From: JBIYSM02 sp044759095
GTDB taxonomy: Bacteria > Bacillota > Bacilli > Brevibacillales > Brevibacillaceae
Direction: 5' to 3'
Assembly: GCF_044759095.2 (NCBI RefSeq)
Contig: NZ_JBIYSM020000029.1
Span: 1 to 56,011, forward strand
Length of the DNA: 56,011 bases
Below the pieces are notes generated by a model. The model saw only the letters and a program-made list of their open reading frames with translations, did no database searches and was not told the DNA's origin. Shown here piece by piece: positions 7,171-15,712 of this stretch. Position numbers and translations under genes: made by a program. How positions within the stretch are numbered: the first letter of the stretch is position 1; every line of letters starts with the position of its first letter.

Positions 7171-9741
7171 ATGGCACAATATACCCCGATGATTCAACAG
7201 TATCTGGCGATCAAGCGTGACTACCCGGATACTTTCTTATTTTTTCGCCTGGGCGATTTTTATGAACTGTTCTTCGAAGATGCCGTTGTGGCGTCACGGG
7301 AACTGGAAATAACCCTGACCGGGCGGGATGGAGGCGCCGAGGAGCGCATCCCGATGTGCGGCGTGCCCCATCACTCCGCCGACGCATACATTGCTGAACT
7401 GCTGAAAAAAGGGTACAAGGTGGCGGTCTGTGAACAGGTGGAAGACCCGAAGGAAGCAAAGGGAGTCGTTCGCAGGGAAGTCACACGAGTGATTACACCG
7501 GGCACCATGATGGAAGGAAAGTGGCTTTCCGACAAGGAAAACAACTACATGGTTGCGCTGGCCCAATCCGAGGGCAAGGTCGGCATCGCCGCCTGCGACA
7601 TGAGTACAGGCGAGATGTACACCACCTCCGTCTGGGCAAAAGGGGAAGCTGCTTTGGACGAAGCCATGCAGTACCGGCCCAAGGAGATGGTGTTCTGCGG
7701 TCTTTCCACCTCCCTGAAAAACGACCTGCCGAATACGTACATAGAGAAGGATCAGCTTGACCCGTTTGCCGTGGATCGGCAATACGGCGAACAGGCGAAG
7801 CAGCTCGATCAGGCGATGCGAACAGCGGTAAACGCCCTCCTGCATTACATCGGCACCACCCAGAAGCGAAGCCTCTCCCACATGCGGTTGCTGAAGCGCT
7901 ACGATACCAGGCAGTTCCTGCAAATGGACGGCTTTTCGCGCCGCAATCTGGAGTTGACGGAAACCATACGCGACAAGACGAAAAAAGGCTCTCTGCTCTG
8001 GCTTCTGGATCGTACGGAAACGGCAATGGGCGGACGGATGCTGCGCCGCTGGATTGAGCGGCCGCTGCTCAACCAAACCGAATTGGAAGAGCGATTGAAT
8101 GCCGTGGAACACATCAAGAGCGACATGATTTTGCGAGCGGACCTGCGAGCGGCGCTTGATCGCGTATATGATCTGGAGCGCCTGGCCGGACGTATCGCCT
8201 ACGGCAACGCCAACGCCCGGGATTTGGTACAGCTGCGTCTCTCTCTGGAAGCTGTGCCAAAGTTGCGCCGTCTCCTCATCGACACGGAAGCTCCGGTACT
8301 GGTGCAAATCGCCGAGGAAATGGATGAGTGCACAGACATCGTCAGCTTCCTTTCGAGCGCTCTGGTGGACGATCCCCCGATTTCCGTACGCGAGGGAGGC
8401 ATCATTCGCCCCGGTTACGACGAGTATCTGGACAAGCTGCATACAGCCAGTCGGGAAGGAAAAAACTGGATTGCCCAACTGGAGCAAGCCGAGCGGGAAG
8501 CAACCGGGATCCGCTCGTTAAAAGTGGGCTTCAACAAAGTCTTCGGCTATTATATCGAAGTATCCCGCGCCAACCAGGCAAACGTGCCGGCAGGACGGTA
8601 CGAGAGAAAACAGACCCTGGCCAACGCCGAACGTTTCATTACCCCGGAGCTCAAAGAGAAGGAAGCGCTGATCCTTGAAGCGGAAGAGAAAATGATTGAG
8701 CTTGAATATCAGCTCTTCGTCGCCGTACGAAGCGAAGTGGCCCAACACATCCCGCGTTTGCAGGGATTGGCGGAACGAATTGCTGCGATTGACGTTCTGC
8801 AGTCGTTTGCAACGGTCAGCGACGAGCGGGGCTTTGTGCGTCCGCAAATTGTGAACTCCGGAGAATGCGTCATCCGCGAAGGACGTCATCCGGTCGTGGA
8901 AGCCGTGCTGGAGCGGGAAAAATACGTGGCGAACGACGTGGAGATGAACCAGTCCGACCGTCAGATTCTGCTCATTACCGGTCCGAACATGGCGGGGAAA
9001 AGCACTTACATGCGCCAGATCGCGCTGATTACCGTGATGGCGCAAATCGGTTGCTTTGTTCCGGCGAAGGAAGCGCGGCTGTCGCTCGTTGATCAGATCT
9101 TTACACGCATCGGTGCCGCTGACGATCTGGCAGGCGGTCACAGTACGTTCATGGTGGAAATGCTGGAGACGAAGCACGCCCTGCAAAAGGCGACGGCACA
9201 AAGCCTGATTCTTCTGGACGAGATCGGCCGGGGTACGTCTACCTATGACGGAATGGCATTGGCGCAGGCGGTGATCGAGTACATCCGGGAACAAATCGGG
9301 GCAAAAACGCTCTTCTCCACCCATTACCACGAACTGACCAGCCTGGAGGAGACGCTGCCTGGAGTGGTCAATGTACACGCCCGCTGTGAAGAACGGGACG
9401 GCAAGCTGTTGTTTTTGCACAAGATTGAACCGGGGCGTGCGGACAAGAGCTACGGCATACACGTCGCCGAACTGGCCGAGATGCCCCGAAAGGTAATTGA
9501 GCGAGCCAGACAAATCCTCGCTGGACTGGAGGCGGGTGCGGCTCCTTCACAGGATGTGCAGATGACGCTGGAGGCCTTGTGGAGTGCTCCGGTGGCTGCT
9601 GGCAGGGAAGAGACACATCAGTCGATGCAGCCTGAGGAGATCGCCCTGATTACGGAGCTGCGGGAACTGGACCTTAACCAAACGACGCCGATGGAAGCGA
9701 TGTTGAAAATCTTCGAATGGAAACAGCGCTTGAAGCGATAA
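7171..9741 (+). CDS. mutS: DNA mismatch repair ATPase MutS
   Basis: The 856-residue protein has the full MutS architecture. The mismatch-reading Phe-X-Glu lies in LGDFYELFFED near residue 31. Connector, lever and clamp domains follow. The ABC-type ATPase has Walker A GPNMAGKST near residue 605, signature region DDLAGGHSTFM, Walker B SLILLDEIGRGTSTYDG and the H-loop STHYHEL. A C-terminal tail (PMEAMLKIFEWKQRLKR) matches the dimer/beta-clamp region of Bacillus MutS. It recognises mispairs and recruits MutL, encoded 26 bases downstream. The start has an AGGAGA site. Confidence 0.97.
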   Translation: MAQYTPMIQQYLAIKRDYPDTFLFFRLGDFYELFFEDAVVASRELEITLTGRDGGAEERIPMCGVPHHSADAYIAELLKKGYKVAVCEQVEDPKEAKGVVRREVTRVITPGTMMEGKWLSDKENNYMVALAQSEGKVGIAACDMSTGEMYTTSVWAKGEAALDEAMQYRPKEMVFCGLSTSLKNDLPNTYIEKDQLDPFAVDRQYGEQAKQLDQAMRTAVNALLHYIGTTQKRSLSHMRLLKRYDTRQFLQMDGFSRRNLELTETIRDKTKKGSLLWLLDRTETAMGGRMLRRWIERPLLNQTELEERLNAVEHIKSDMILRADLRAALDRVYDLERLAGRIAYGNANARDLVQLRLSLEAVPKLRRLLIDTEAPVLVQIAEEMDECTDIVSFLSSALVDDPPISVREGGIIRPGYDEYLDKLHTASREGKNWIAQLEQAEREATGIRSLKVGFNKVFGYYIEVSRANQANVPAGRYERKQTLANAERFITPELKEKEALILEAEEKMIELEYQLFVAVRSEVAQHIPRLQGLAERIAAIDVLQSFATVSDERGFVRPQIVNSGECVIREGRHPVVEAVLEREKYVANDVEMNQSDRQILLITGPNMAGKSTYMRQIALITVMAQIGCFVPAKEARLSLVDQIFTRIGAADDLAGGHSTFMVEMLETKHALQKATAQSLILLDEIGRGTSTYDGMALAQAVIEYIREQIGAKTLFSTHYHELTSLEETLPGVVNVHARCEERDGKLLFLHKIEPGRADKSYGIHVAELAEMPRKVIERARQILAGLEAGAAPSQDVQMTLEALWSAPVAAGREETHQSMQPEEIALITELRELDLNQTTPMEAMLKIFEWKQRLKR

Positions 9742-9767
9742 GGAAGCCTGGAGAAAGGAGGGGAAGC

Positions 9768-11720
9768 ATGGGAAAAATACAGGTGTTGGACGAGCAACTG
9801 ACCAACATGATCGCGGCAGGCGAAGTGGTGGAGCGTCCCGCTTCCGTGGTCAAGGAATTGATCGAAAACGCCGTAGACGCCGACGCCACAAAAATTGAGA
9901 TTCACGTGGAGGAGGGCGGCCTGCAGCTGATCCGCATCGCCGATGACGGCCACGGCATGGACCGGGAAGACTGCCAGAAGGCGTTTGAGCGGCATGCGAC
10001 CAGCAAAATCCGCACCACCCGCGACCTGTTCAGAATCAGCACACTCGGGTTTCGCGGCGAGGCACTGCCCAGTATTGCTTCCGTCTCCCGAATGGAACTG
10101 GTTAGCAGTCAGTCGAGCGGAGAAGTGGGGACACGTCTTGTCATCGAAGGCGGTCAGATCAAAAGCGTCTCCGACACGGCAGCGGTCAAGGGAACGGAGA
10201 TATGTGTGCGCGACCTGTTCTATAATACGCCGGCGCGGCTCAAATACATGAAATCCATCGCAACGGAAATCGGCCACATCTCGGATTACGTGAATCGCCT
10301 TGCGTTAACCTATCCGGGCATCGCTTTTACGTTGACCCACAACGGCAAGGTGCTCCTGCAAACTTCCGGTGACGGCAAGCTGCTTCACGTGATGGCGGCC
10401 ATTTACGGCGTCCAGGTGGCGAAGCTGCTGCTGCCCATTTCGGGGGAAACTCTCGATTTCCGTTGGAGCGGCTTCCTCTCAAAAACAGAGGTGACCCGTG
10501 CCAACCGTTCATACCTGTCCACGCTGGTCAACGGCAGGTACGTCCGCAGCTTTGCCCTGAACAACGCGATTCTGCGCGGATACCATACGCTGCTGCCTGT
10601 CGGACGCTATCCTATCGTTGCGCTCCAGATTGAGATGGAACCGACGCTGGTCGACGTGAATGTCCATCCTGCCAAACTGGAGGTTCGCTTCAGCAAGGAG
10701 GAGGAGCTCTGTACGGCGATCGAAACATCGGTACGATCCACGCTGCGGCAGGGCTTGAAAATCATCCAGCCGCTGCACGCGGAACGGAAGGCAAAAATCA
10801 CAACCCAGGTCATGCAGCCGCAGTTTGACCTGCAGATGGCAAAGCCTGCCCACTCATTTTCACCGACCCTGGAAGCAAGCCCGCGCTTGCGGGAATGGCT
10901 AGAAAAGCCGCAGATGAAGCCGGAAGCCGATCTGAAGCCTGTACGGTCTTTTCCTGCGCCGGTAGCAGAAATAGCGCCGCCCCGGTCGGTGATAAAAGAA
11001 GAAACCACTTCCTACAGGGAAGAAGTCTCGCAGGATCTCATCGACGAAACTGCCGCGGCAACAGAACAGGTTGAATCGGTAGAACAGGCGGAGCAGCAAA
11101 GCGGCGTAGCCGATCCGGTCGCAGCACCCGCAGTCCCGGCCTTTTACCCCGTTGGGCAGGTGCACGGCACGTACATTGTGGCGCAGAACGATGAGGGGAT
11201 GTACTTGATTGACCAGCATGCCGCCCAGGAACGAATCTTTTACGAGTACTTTTTGGCCAAGCTGGCTGAGGAGAGCGTCGCGAGCCAGATCCTGCTGTTT
11301 CCCCACACGGTGGAGTGCACGGCGGCGGAAGCGGCACGACTGGAGAAAAAGCTGCCGCTTTTGAACTCGCTGGGACTGGAGGTGGAATCGTTTGGAGGGC
11401 GGACGTTTATCGTTCGTGCTCATCCCCACTGGTTCCCGGAAGGAAGCGAACTGGAGGTCATCGAAGAACTGATCCAATTTGTTCTGGAAACGGGGGAGAG
11501 TGAACAGGCCGACGTGGTAAAAATGCGTGAAAAAGCGGCAATTATGATGTCGTGCAAAGCGGCGATCAAGGCAAACCGTTTTCTGACCCACGCCGAGATG
11601 GAAAGCCTGTTGAATCGACTGCGGGAAACGACAAGTCCGTTCACCTGTCCGCACGGGCGGCCGATTGTGATTCACTTCTCCATCTATGATTTGGAAAAAA
11701 TGTTTAAGCGAGTGATGTAG
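9768..11720 (+). CDS. mutL: DNA mismatch repair endonuclease MutL
   Basis: The 650-residue GHKL ATPase has N-terminal motifs IAAGEVVERPASVVKELIEN, DDGHGMD and FRGEALPSIASV. After a variable acidic linker (about 340-455) comes the C-terminal dimerisation/nuclease domain with the metal-binding motif DQHAAQERIFYEYF, plus ACKAAIKANR and CPHGRP. The endonuclease motif shows this is the nicking type of MutL used by bacteria without MutH. I chose the ATG at 9768 (MGKIQVLDEQ) because it has an AAAGGAGGGG site; the open frame reaches further back into mutS. It abuts the methyltransferase gene. Confidence 0.97.
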   Translation: MGKIQVLDEQLTNMIAAGEVVERPASVVKELIENAVDADATKIEIHVEEGGLQLIRIADDGHGMDREDCQKAFERHATSKIRTTRDLFRISTLGFRGEALPSIASVSRMELVSSQSSGEVGTRLVIEGGQIKSVSDTAAVKGTEICVRDLFYNTPARLKYMKSIATEIGHISDYVNRLALTYPGIAFTLTHNGKVLLQTSGDGKLLHVMAAIYGVQVAKLLLPISGETLDFRWSGFLSKTEVTRANRSYLSTLVNGRYVRSFALNNAILRGYHTLLPVGRYPIVALQIEMEPTLVDVNVHPAKLEVRFSKEEELCTAIETSVRSTLRQGLKIIQPLHAERKAKITTQVMQPQFDLQMAKPAHSFSPTLEASPRLREWLEKPQMKPEADLKPVRSFPAPVAEIAPPRSVIKEETTSYREEVSQDLIDETAAATEQVESVEQAEQQSGVADPVAAPAVPAFYPVGQVHGTYIVAQNDEGMYLIDQHAAQERIFYEYFLAKLAEESVASQILLFPHTVECTAAEAARLEKKLPLLNSLGLEVESFGGRTFIVRAHPHWFPEGSELEVIEELIQFVLETGESEQADVVKMREKAAIMMSCKAAIKANRFLTHAEMESLLNRLRETTSPFTCPHGRPIVIHFSIYDLEKMFKRVM

Positions 11721-12506
11721 GTGATTGTGACCACCGGGATCCATCCCAGTGAAGAAACGAGGCGGCATGCACAGGAGCTGGCCGCACAGTTTTCCCTTTC
11801 TGTCGTGGAACGGCGTGAGGATTCGCTGAACGATTTAAGGAAGCGTTACGGCACTGACGCCGTCCTCGTGGTGACCGCCAAGGGAGCAAGACTGGAGATG
11901 CCGGACAGACCGCCGTTCTTTTTTCACCCCAATACGGCCGCTTTTCGTATAAAGCGTTTGGAGCGCGGCGATACTGATATTATACTTGAAGTCTGCCAAA
12001 TTCAACCAGGAGATCACGTGCTTGACGCAACGCTTGGGTTGGGAGCAGATGCCATCATTTTCGCCCACGCCGTCGGTCCCGAGGGTCGGGTCGTCGGCGT
12101 CGAGTCAGAAAAACTGATCGCTTTATTGGTAGCGGACGGCCTGCGTCATTGGCACACGGAATCGAAGGTGCTGCGAGAAGCCATGCAGCGCGTCGAGGTG
12201 TGCCCCGGCAACCATCTTGAGGTATTGAGGGCGCTGCCGGACGATTCCTTCGACGTGGTCTACTTTGATCCCATGTTCGAAGTGACGGTGGAGGCTTCCC
12301 GCGGCATTGCCGGTATCAGGGAGTACGCCAACGAAGCGTCTCTTAGCGACGAGGCCGTACGTGAAGCCCTTCGCGTCGCCAAGCGTCGCGTCGTACTCAA
12401 GGAAAGAAAGGCAGGCCGTCTGTACGAGCGGTTTGGCTTCACGCCGTTCCGCAAACGTGGACAACACGTGGTGTACAGCTATAAAGAGACACATGGAGGG
12501 GAGTGA
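11721..12506 (+). CDS. Class I SAM-dependent methyltransferase (RsmJ-like)
   Basis: The 261-residue protein has a Rossmann methyltransferase core with motif I VLDATLGLGADAIIFA and motif IV FDVVYFDPMFEV, and a phenylalanine-rich FFFHPNTAAFRIKRL segment before it. This layout resembles the RsmJ (16S rRNA G1516) family, in which DPM replaces the usual catalytic NPPY-type motif. The substrate here is inferred, not shown. The frame opens with GTG directly after the mutL stop. A second GTG two codons on is possible, and no strong ribosome binding site is visible, so translational coupling to mutL is likely. miaA starts one base after its stop. Confidence 0.7.
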   Translation: MIVTTGIHPSEETRRHAQELAAQFSLSVVERREDSLNDLRKRYGTDAVLVVTAKGARLEMPDRPPFFFHPNTAAFRIKRLERGDTDIILEVCQIQPGDHVLDATLGLGADAIIFAHAVGPEGRVVGVESEKLIALLVADGLRHWHTESKVLREAMQRVEVCPGNHLEVLRALPDDSFDVVYFDPMFEVTVEASRGIAGIREYANEASLSDEAVREALRVAKRRVVLKERKAGRLYERFGFTPFRKRGQHVVYSYKETHGGE

Positions 12507-12507
12507 C

Positions 12508-13461
12508 ATGCATCACAGAGAGAAGTTGGTCGTCATTGTCGGCCCTACCGCTGTCGGAAAGACCGAGCTGAGCCTTCAGCTCGCCGGCCATTTCGACGGC
12601 GAGATCATCTCCGGCGATTCGATGCAGGTGTATCGAGGGATGGACATCGGGACGGCGAAAGCATCGCCTGAGGAACTGGCACGTGTGCCGCATCATCTGA
12701 TCGACATCATCGAACCGGATGAAGAGTACTCCGTTGCCCTGTTCCAATCGGCAGCTACCCGATTGATCACCGAGATCAACCAGCGCGGTCACCTCCCGTT
12801 TATCGTGGGGGGAACGGGCCTCTACATAGAATCAGTTACCCATCGCTTTGAGTTTGCGCAGGCGGAGCAGGATCCCGAGCTGCGTGAACAGCTTCAGCGC
12901 CTGGCCGCTGCAGAGGGCGTCGAAGCACTGCACAGGCGGTTGGCGGAGATCGACCCGATCACCGCGGAACGATTGCATCCCAATGACGTGAAGCGGGTCA
13001 TCCGGGCCATCGAGATTTACCAGCTGACCGGTCGCAAAATGTCCGACTATCAGCATCGCGCCAAGCATTCGCCGTACGATCTGGTGATGATCGGGCTGAC
13101 TATGGAGCGGGAAAAGCTGTACGAGCGGATCAATCAACGCGTGGACAAAATGATCGAGGAAGGTTTGGTGGAAGAGGTTCGCCGCCTGCTCGATCGCGGC
13201 TACCATCCGGCGTTGACGTCGATGCAGGGATTGGGCTACAAGGAGTTGATCCCCTATCTCTACGGTGAAATCACACTGGAAAAGGCGGTCAACGATATCA
13301 AGCAGCGAACCCGTCACTTCGCCAAACGACAGCTCTCCTGGTTCCGCCGGATGGCGGAGATTCAGTGGTTCGATGTAACCCATCGGGAAGACCGCGTGAA
13401 GGCAGGAGAAACAATCAAGAAGATATTGGCAGGAAAGTTTCATCAGTTGCCGAATATATAA
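12508..13461 (+). CDS. miaA: tRNA dimethylallyltransferase MiaA
   Basis: The 317-residue enzyme adds the dimethylallyl group to A37 of tRNAs reading UNN codons, making the substrate of MiaB. Visible motifs: P-loop IVGPTAVGKTELS (residues 9-21), ISGDSMQVYRGMDIGTAK, PHHLIDI, FIVGGTGLYI, LHPNDVKRVIRAIEI and the C-terminal QRTRHFAKRQLSWFR. The ATG at 12508 follows a GGAGGGGA site. The open frame extending further upstream overlaps the methyltransferase and lacks such a site. It is part of the mutS-mutL-methyltransferase-miaA-hfq run. Confidence 0.96.
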   Translation: MHHREKLVVIVGPTAVGKTELSLQLAGHFDGEIISGDSMQVYRGMDIGTAKASPEELARVPHHLIDIIEPDEEYSVALFQSAATRLITEINQRGHLPFIVGGTGLYIESVTHRFEFAQAEQDPELREQLQRLAAAEGVEALHRRLAEIDPITAERLHPNDVKRVIRAIEIYQLTGRKMSDYQHRAKHSPYDLVMIGLTMEREKLYERINQRVDKMIEEGLVEEVRRLLDRGYHPALTSMQGLGYKELIPYLYGEITLEKAVNDIKQRTRHFAKRQLSWFRRMAEIQWFDVTHREDRVKAGETIKKILAGKFHQLPNI

Positions 13462-13491
13462 ACTTACAAGTTCTTTTAGGGGGTATTGTTC

Positions 13492-13734
13492 ATGAAACAG
13501 ACGATCAATATTCAAGATACGTTCTTGAACCATTTGCGAAAGGAAAACATCGCAGTCACCATTTACCTGGTGAACGGCTTTCAATTGCGCGGGTACATAA
13601 AGGCGTTTGACAACTTTACCATCGTAATTGACAGCGAAGGGAAACAACAGCTTGTTTACAAGCACGCCATCTCCACATTTACACCGCAACGCCCTGTGTC
13701 GCTCATGTCCGCCGACAACAATCAACAAGCATAA
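13492..13734 (+). CDS. hfq: RNA chaperone Hfq
   Basis: The 80-residue Sm-like protein begins MKQTINIQDTFLNHLRKEN. It has Sm1 (VTIYLVNGFQLRGYIKAFDNFTI split around the loop) and the Sm2 segment YKHAIST that lines the RNA-binding rim. It is close to B. subtilis Hfq. The ATG at 13492 has an AGGGGG site; an in-frame TTG two codons upstream is too close to it. Hfq forms a hexamer that binds U- or A-rich RNA. The gene ends the mut-mia transcription unit at a hairpin terminator. Confidence 0.96.
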   Translation: MKQTINIQDTFLNHLRKENIAVTIYLVNGFQLRGYIKAFDNFTIVIDSEGKQQLVYKHAISTFTPQRPVSLMSADNNQQA

Positions 13735-13745
13735 CGAAAGAACGA

Positions 13746-13778
13746 AGCCGGGATCTCAGTCATCCGGGCTTTTTACTT
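13746..13778 (+). terminator. Terminator after hfq
   Basis: AGCCGGGAT (13746-13754) and ATCCGGGCT (13762-13770) form a stem with one internal mismatch, followed by TTTTACTTTT. Confidence 0.85.
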
Positions 13779-13829
13779 TTACAGGGGCTAGCGCTGCGCC
13801 GATCAAAGTGTTGTTACCCCACCAAACAA

Positions 13830-13859
13830 ATGATAATTGTATACAATTCCCATTATAAT
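13830..13859 (+). promoter_or_regulatory. Promoter with palindromic operator before the DUF3231 gene
   Basis: ATGATA (13830-13835), an 18-base spacer and TATAAT (13854-13859). The spacer holds the perfect 14-base palindrome AATTGTATACAATT (13835-13848), a likely repressor site between -35 and -10. This is the only recognisable promoter for the AT-rich island. Confidence 0.5.
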
Positions 13860-13918
13860 CCTCGAACTCCCGGTTAAAGATAAATTCGGGTCAATTCTTC
13901 AATGTTAGGAGAACCCGT

Positions 13919-14476
13919 ATGGATCTTACAACTCTAATCAGTGCTGGGAGGACGGTTATGGGAATTCTAAGTGGAAATCCGCAAAACGAACCGATGCATT
14001 ACGGTGAAGTCTTTGGACTATGGACTTACCTTACAACAACCAAAGGATTGTTGGCAGGTTATCAAACATTCATGAACCACACTGGCGACAAGGATTTGAA
14101 AAAGTTTCTTGAAGACTTAACACAAAATATGAAGCAGGAAATTGATCAGGTTGAACATTTGTTAAAAGTCAACGGAGTGGGTTTACCTCCTTCGCCACCC
14201 GAAAGGCCAAACGCTACACTTGAAAACATCCCTGTTGGTGCAAGGTTCAACGATCCGGAAATTGCAGCTCGCGTATCTTTAGATATTGCTGCTGGATTAG
14301 TATCATGCAGTCAAATTATGGGACAGTCAATTCGTGAAGATATTGCAACCATGTTTGGTCAATTCCATATGTCGAAAGCGACATACGGAGCGAGACTGTT
14401 ACGTATGAACAAAGATAAGGGATGGTTAATTCCTCCACCACTTCATTTACAAACACCCGAACCTGCTCTTGTATAA
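13919..14476 (+). CDS. DUF3231 family protein (ferritin-like fold predicted)
   Basis: The 185-residue helical protein has the DUF3231 hallmarks: an early MHYGEVFGLWTYLTTTKG segment, repeated long amphipathic helices and a C-terminal GARLLRMNKDKGWLIPPP. Family members occur in spore-forming Bacilli, often in several copies; their function is unknown and the helix pattern suggests a ferritin-like bundle. This copy has a single DUF3231 unit. The gene is markedly AT-richer than hfq and hflX and shares that trait with the following spoVK. The TTAGGAGAA site fits the ATG at 13919. Confidence 0.75.
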   Translation: MDLTTLISAGRTVMGILSGNPQNEPMHYGEVFGLWTYLTTTKGLLAGYQTFMNHTGDKDLKKFLEDLTQNMKQEIDQVEHLLKVNGVGLPPSPPERPNATLENIPVGARFNDPEIAARVSLDIAAGLVSCSQIMGQSIREDIATMFGQFHMSKATYGARLLRMNKDKGWLIPPPLHLQTPEPALV

Positions 14477-14489
14477 GGATTTTCAACAC

Positions 14490-14520
14490 GGCTGCCCTAA
14501 CCTTTGGGCGGCCATTTTGC
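14490..14520 (+). terminator. Terminator after the DUF3231 gene
   Basis: GGCTGCCC (14490-14497) pairs with GGGCGGCC (14506-14513) with one mismatch, followed by ATTTTG. Confidence 0.6.
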
Positions 14521-14614
14521 TTACGCATGTCAGGGTATTCCCATTTAAAAATTTGAGCAGGTTTTCCCAATAACTGAGTATACTTTTGTATGATGTTGAA
14601 GGTGGGTGACGAGA

Positions 14615-15592
14615 ATGAAGCAAGCTGGAAACCATAAAGCTCAAGAATTAGGCGATACAACAAATGCTTCAAATCGAATTCAGGTTATCTTCAACCGTCC
14701 GATTCATGTGAAACGACCTCATACATTGGCTGAAATGGTCAGAGCTACAGCAAGTGCAAATTTGGCAGGTTTGTTTGAAGAGCTTGAAAACCTAACTGGT
14801 TTACAGGAAGCCAAAAAAAATATATATGAAATATTCGCATTACTAAGGATAAATAAAGAACGTGAAAAACATCATTTAAAAACTGAAAAACAAGTGCTGC
14901 ATATGGTGTTCAAAGGAAATCCCGGGACAGGAAAGACTACGGTCGCAAGGATTGTTGGTAGAATATTCAAAGAGATGGGCATCTTGCAAAAAGGTCACCT
15001 AATTGAAGTGGAACGTGCTGATCTAGTCGGGGAATTTATCGGTCATACCGCGCAAAAAACACGCGAGCTCATCAAAAAAGCCATGGGAGGGGTCTTGTTC
15101 ATTGATGAAGCTTACTCACTGGCTCGCGGGGGTGAAAAAGATTTTGGCAAGGAAGCCATAGACTGTTTAACAAAAGCTCTTGAAGATTCGGGTAACGATT
15201 TTATTTGTATTATTGCAGGATATAATGATGAAATGGATACTTTTCTTGAACTTAACCCCGGTCTTCCTTCTCGATTTCCGATACAAATAAAGTTTCAAGA
15301 TTATGATGTGGAGCAGCTATTAGAGATTGCCAAGATGATGACAAAAAATAAGGAATATGAGTTAACACAAGAGGCGTTAGAGAAAATTCGGAGAAAATTA
15401 TTGACCATTTTAAATGATCCATTTCATTATCACTTTAGTAATGCAAGATATATACGAAATATCATTGAAAAGGCCATTCGGATGCAGGGGATCCGATTAC
15501 TAAAAATTGAAACTCCTAAAGTTGGAGACCTGATTACATTGAAAGATGAGGATTTCTCTTTTTTATTTGAAAGCAAAAACGTGAATGAATAA
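14615..15592 (+). CDS. spoVK: Stage V sporulation protein K (SpoVK), AAA ATPase
   Basis: The 325-residue CbbX-type AAA ATPase has Walker A FKGNPGTGKTTVARI, Walker B GGVLFIDEAYSLARGG, sensor region FICIIAGYNDEM and arginine-finger segment NPGLPSRFPIQIKF. The C-terminal lid contains FSNARYIRNIIEKAIRMQ. SpoVK is needed for spore maturation in B. subtilis, and the gene is in the usual place before hflX. Base use is unlike its neighbours (many AT-rich codons, long A runs), and about 20 bases past its stop lies a GC-rich remnant of another spoVK C-terminus. Together these suggest replacement by a transferred copy. The ATG at 14615 follows GAAGGTGGG. Confidence 0.92.
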   Translation: MKQAGNHKAQELGDTTNASNRIQVIFNRPIHVKRPHTLAEMVRATASANLAGLFEELENLTGLQEAKKNIYEIFALLRINKEREKHHLKTEKQVLHMVFKGNPGTGKTTVARIVGRIFKEMGILQKGHLIEVERADLVGEFIGHTAQKTRELIKKAMGGVLFIDEAYSLARGGEKDFGKEAIDCLTKALEDSGNDFICIIAGYNDEMDTFLELNPGLPSRFPIQIKFQDYDVEQLLEIAKMMTKNKEYELTQEALEKIRRKLLTILNDPFHYHFSNARYIRNIIEKAIRMQGIRLLKIETPKVGDLITLKDEDFSFLFESKNVNE

Positions 15593-15603
15593 ATGGATGA
15601 GAT

Positions 15604-15663
15604 AGCACTGCCCGTTACGTGCGCAACGCGATTGAAAAGGCAATTTGTCTGGCCGCATTCGTA
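15604..15663 (+). pseudogene. Fossil of the C-terminal end of an older spoVK
   Basis: Read from 15604, the frame gives STARYVRNAIEKAICLAAF, which matches the SpoVK lid motif (live copy: SNARYIRNIIEKAIRMQ) but with different, GC-rich codons. It has no start, no upstream coding continuity and runs into the hflX leader. The best reading is a leftover of the native gene after partial replacement by the AT-rich copy. Confidence 0.7.
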
Positions 15664-15712
15664 GCGTCCCGTTCAAATTGTGGTAAGATATATATCGAAA
15701 GGACGTGAATGG

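Noticed and set aside
7294..9513. Long antisense frames inside mutS
   Set aside because: Third-position bias of mutS explains them; no family features.
9717..9767. Longer mutL start inside mutS
   Set aside because: The ATG at 9768 has a strong site and matches the MutL family N-terminus.
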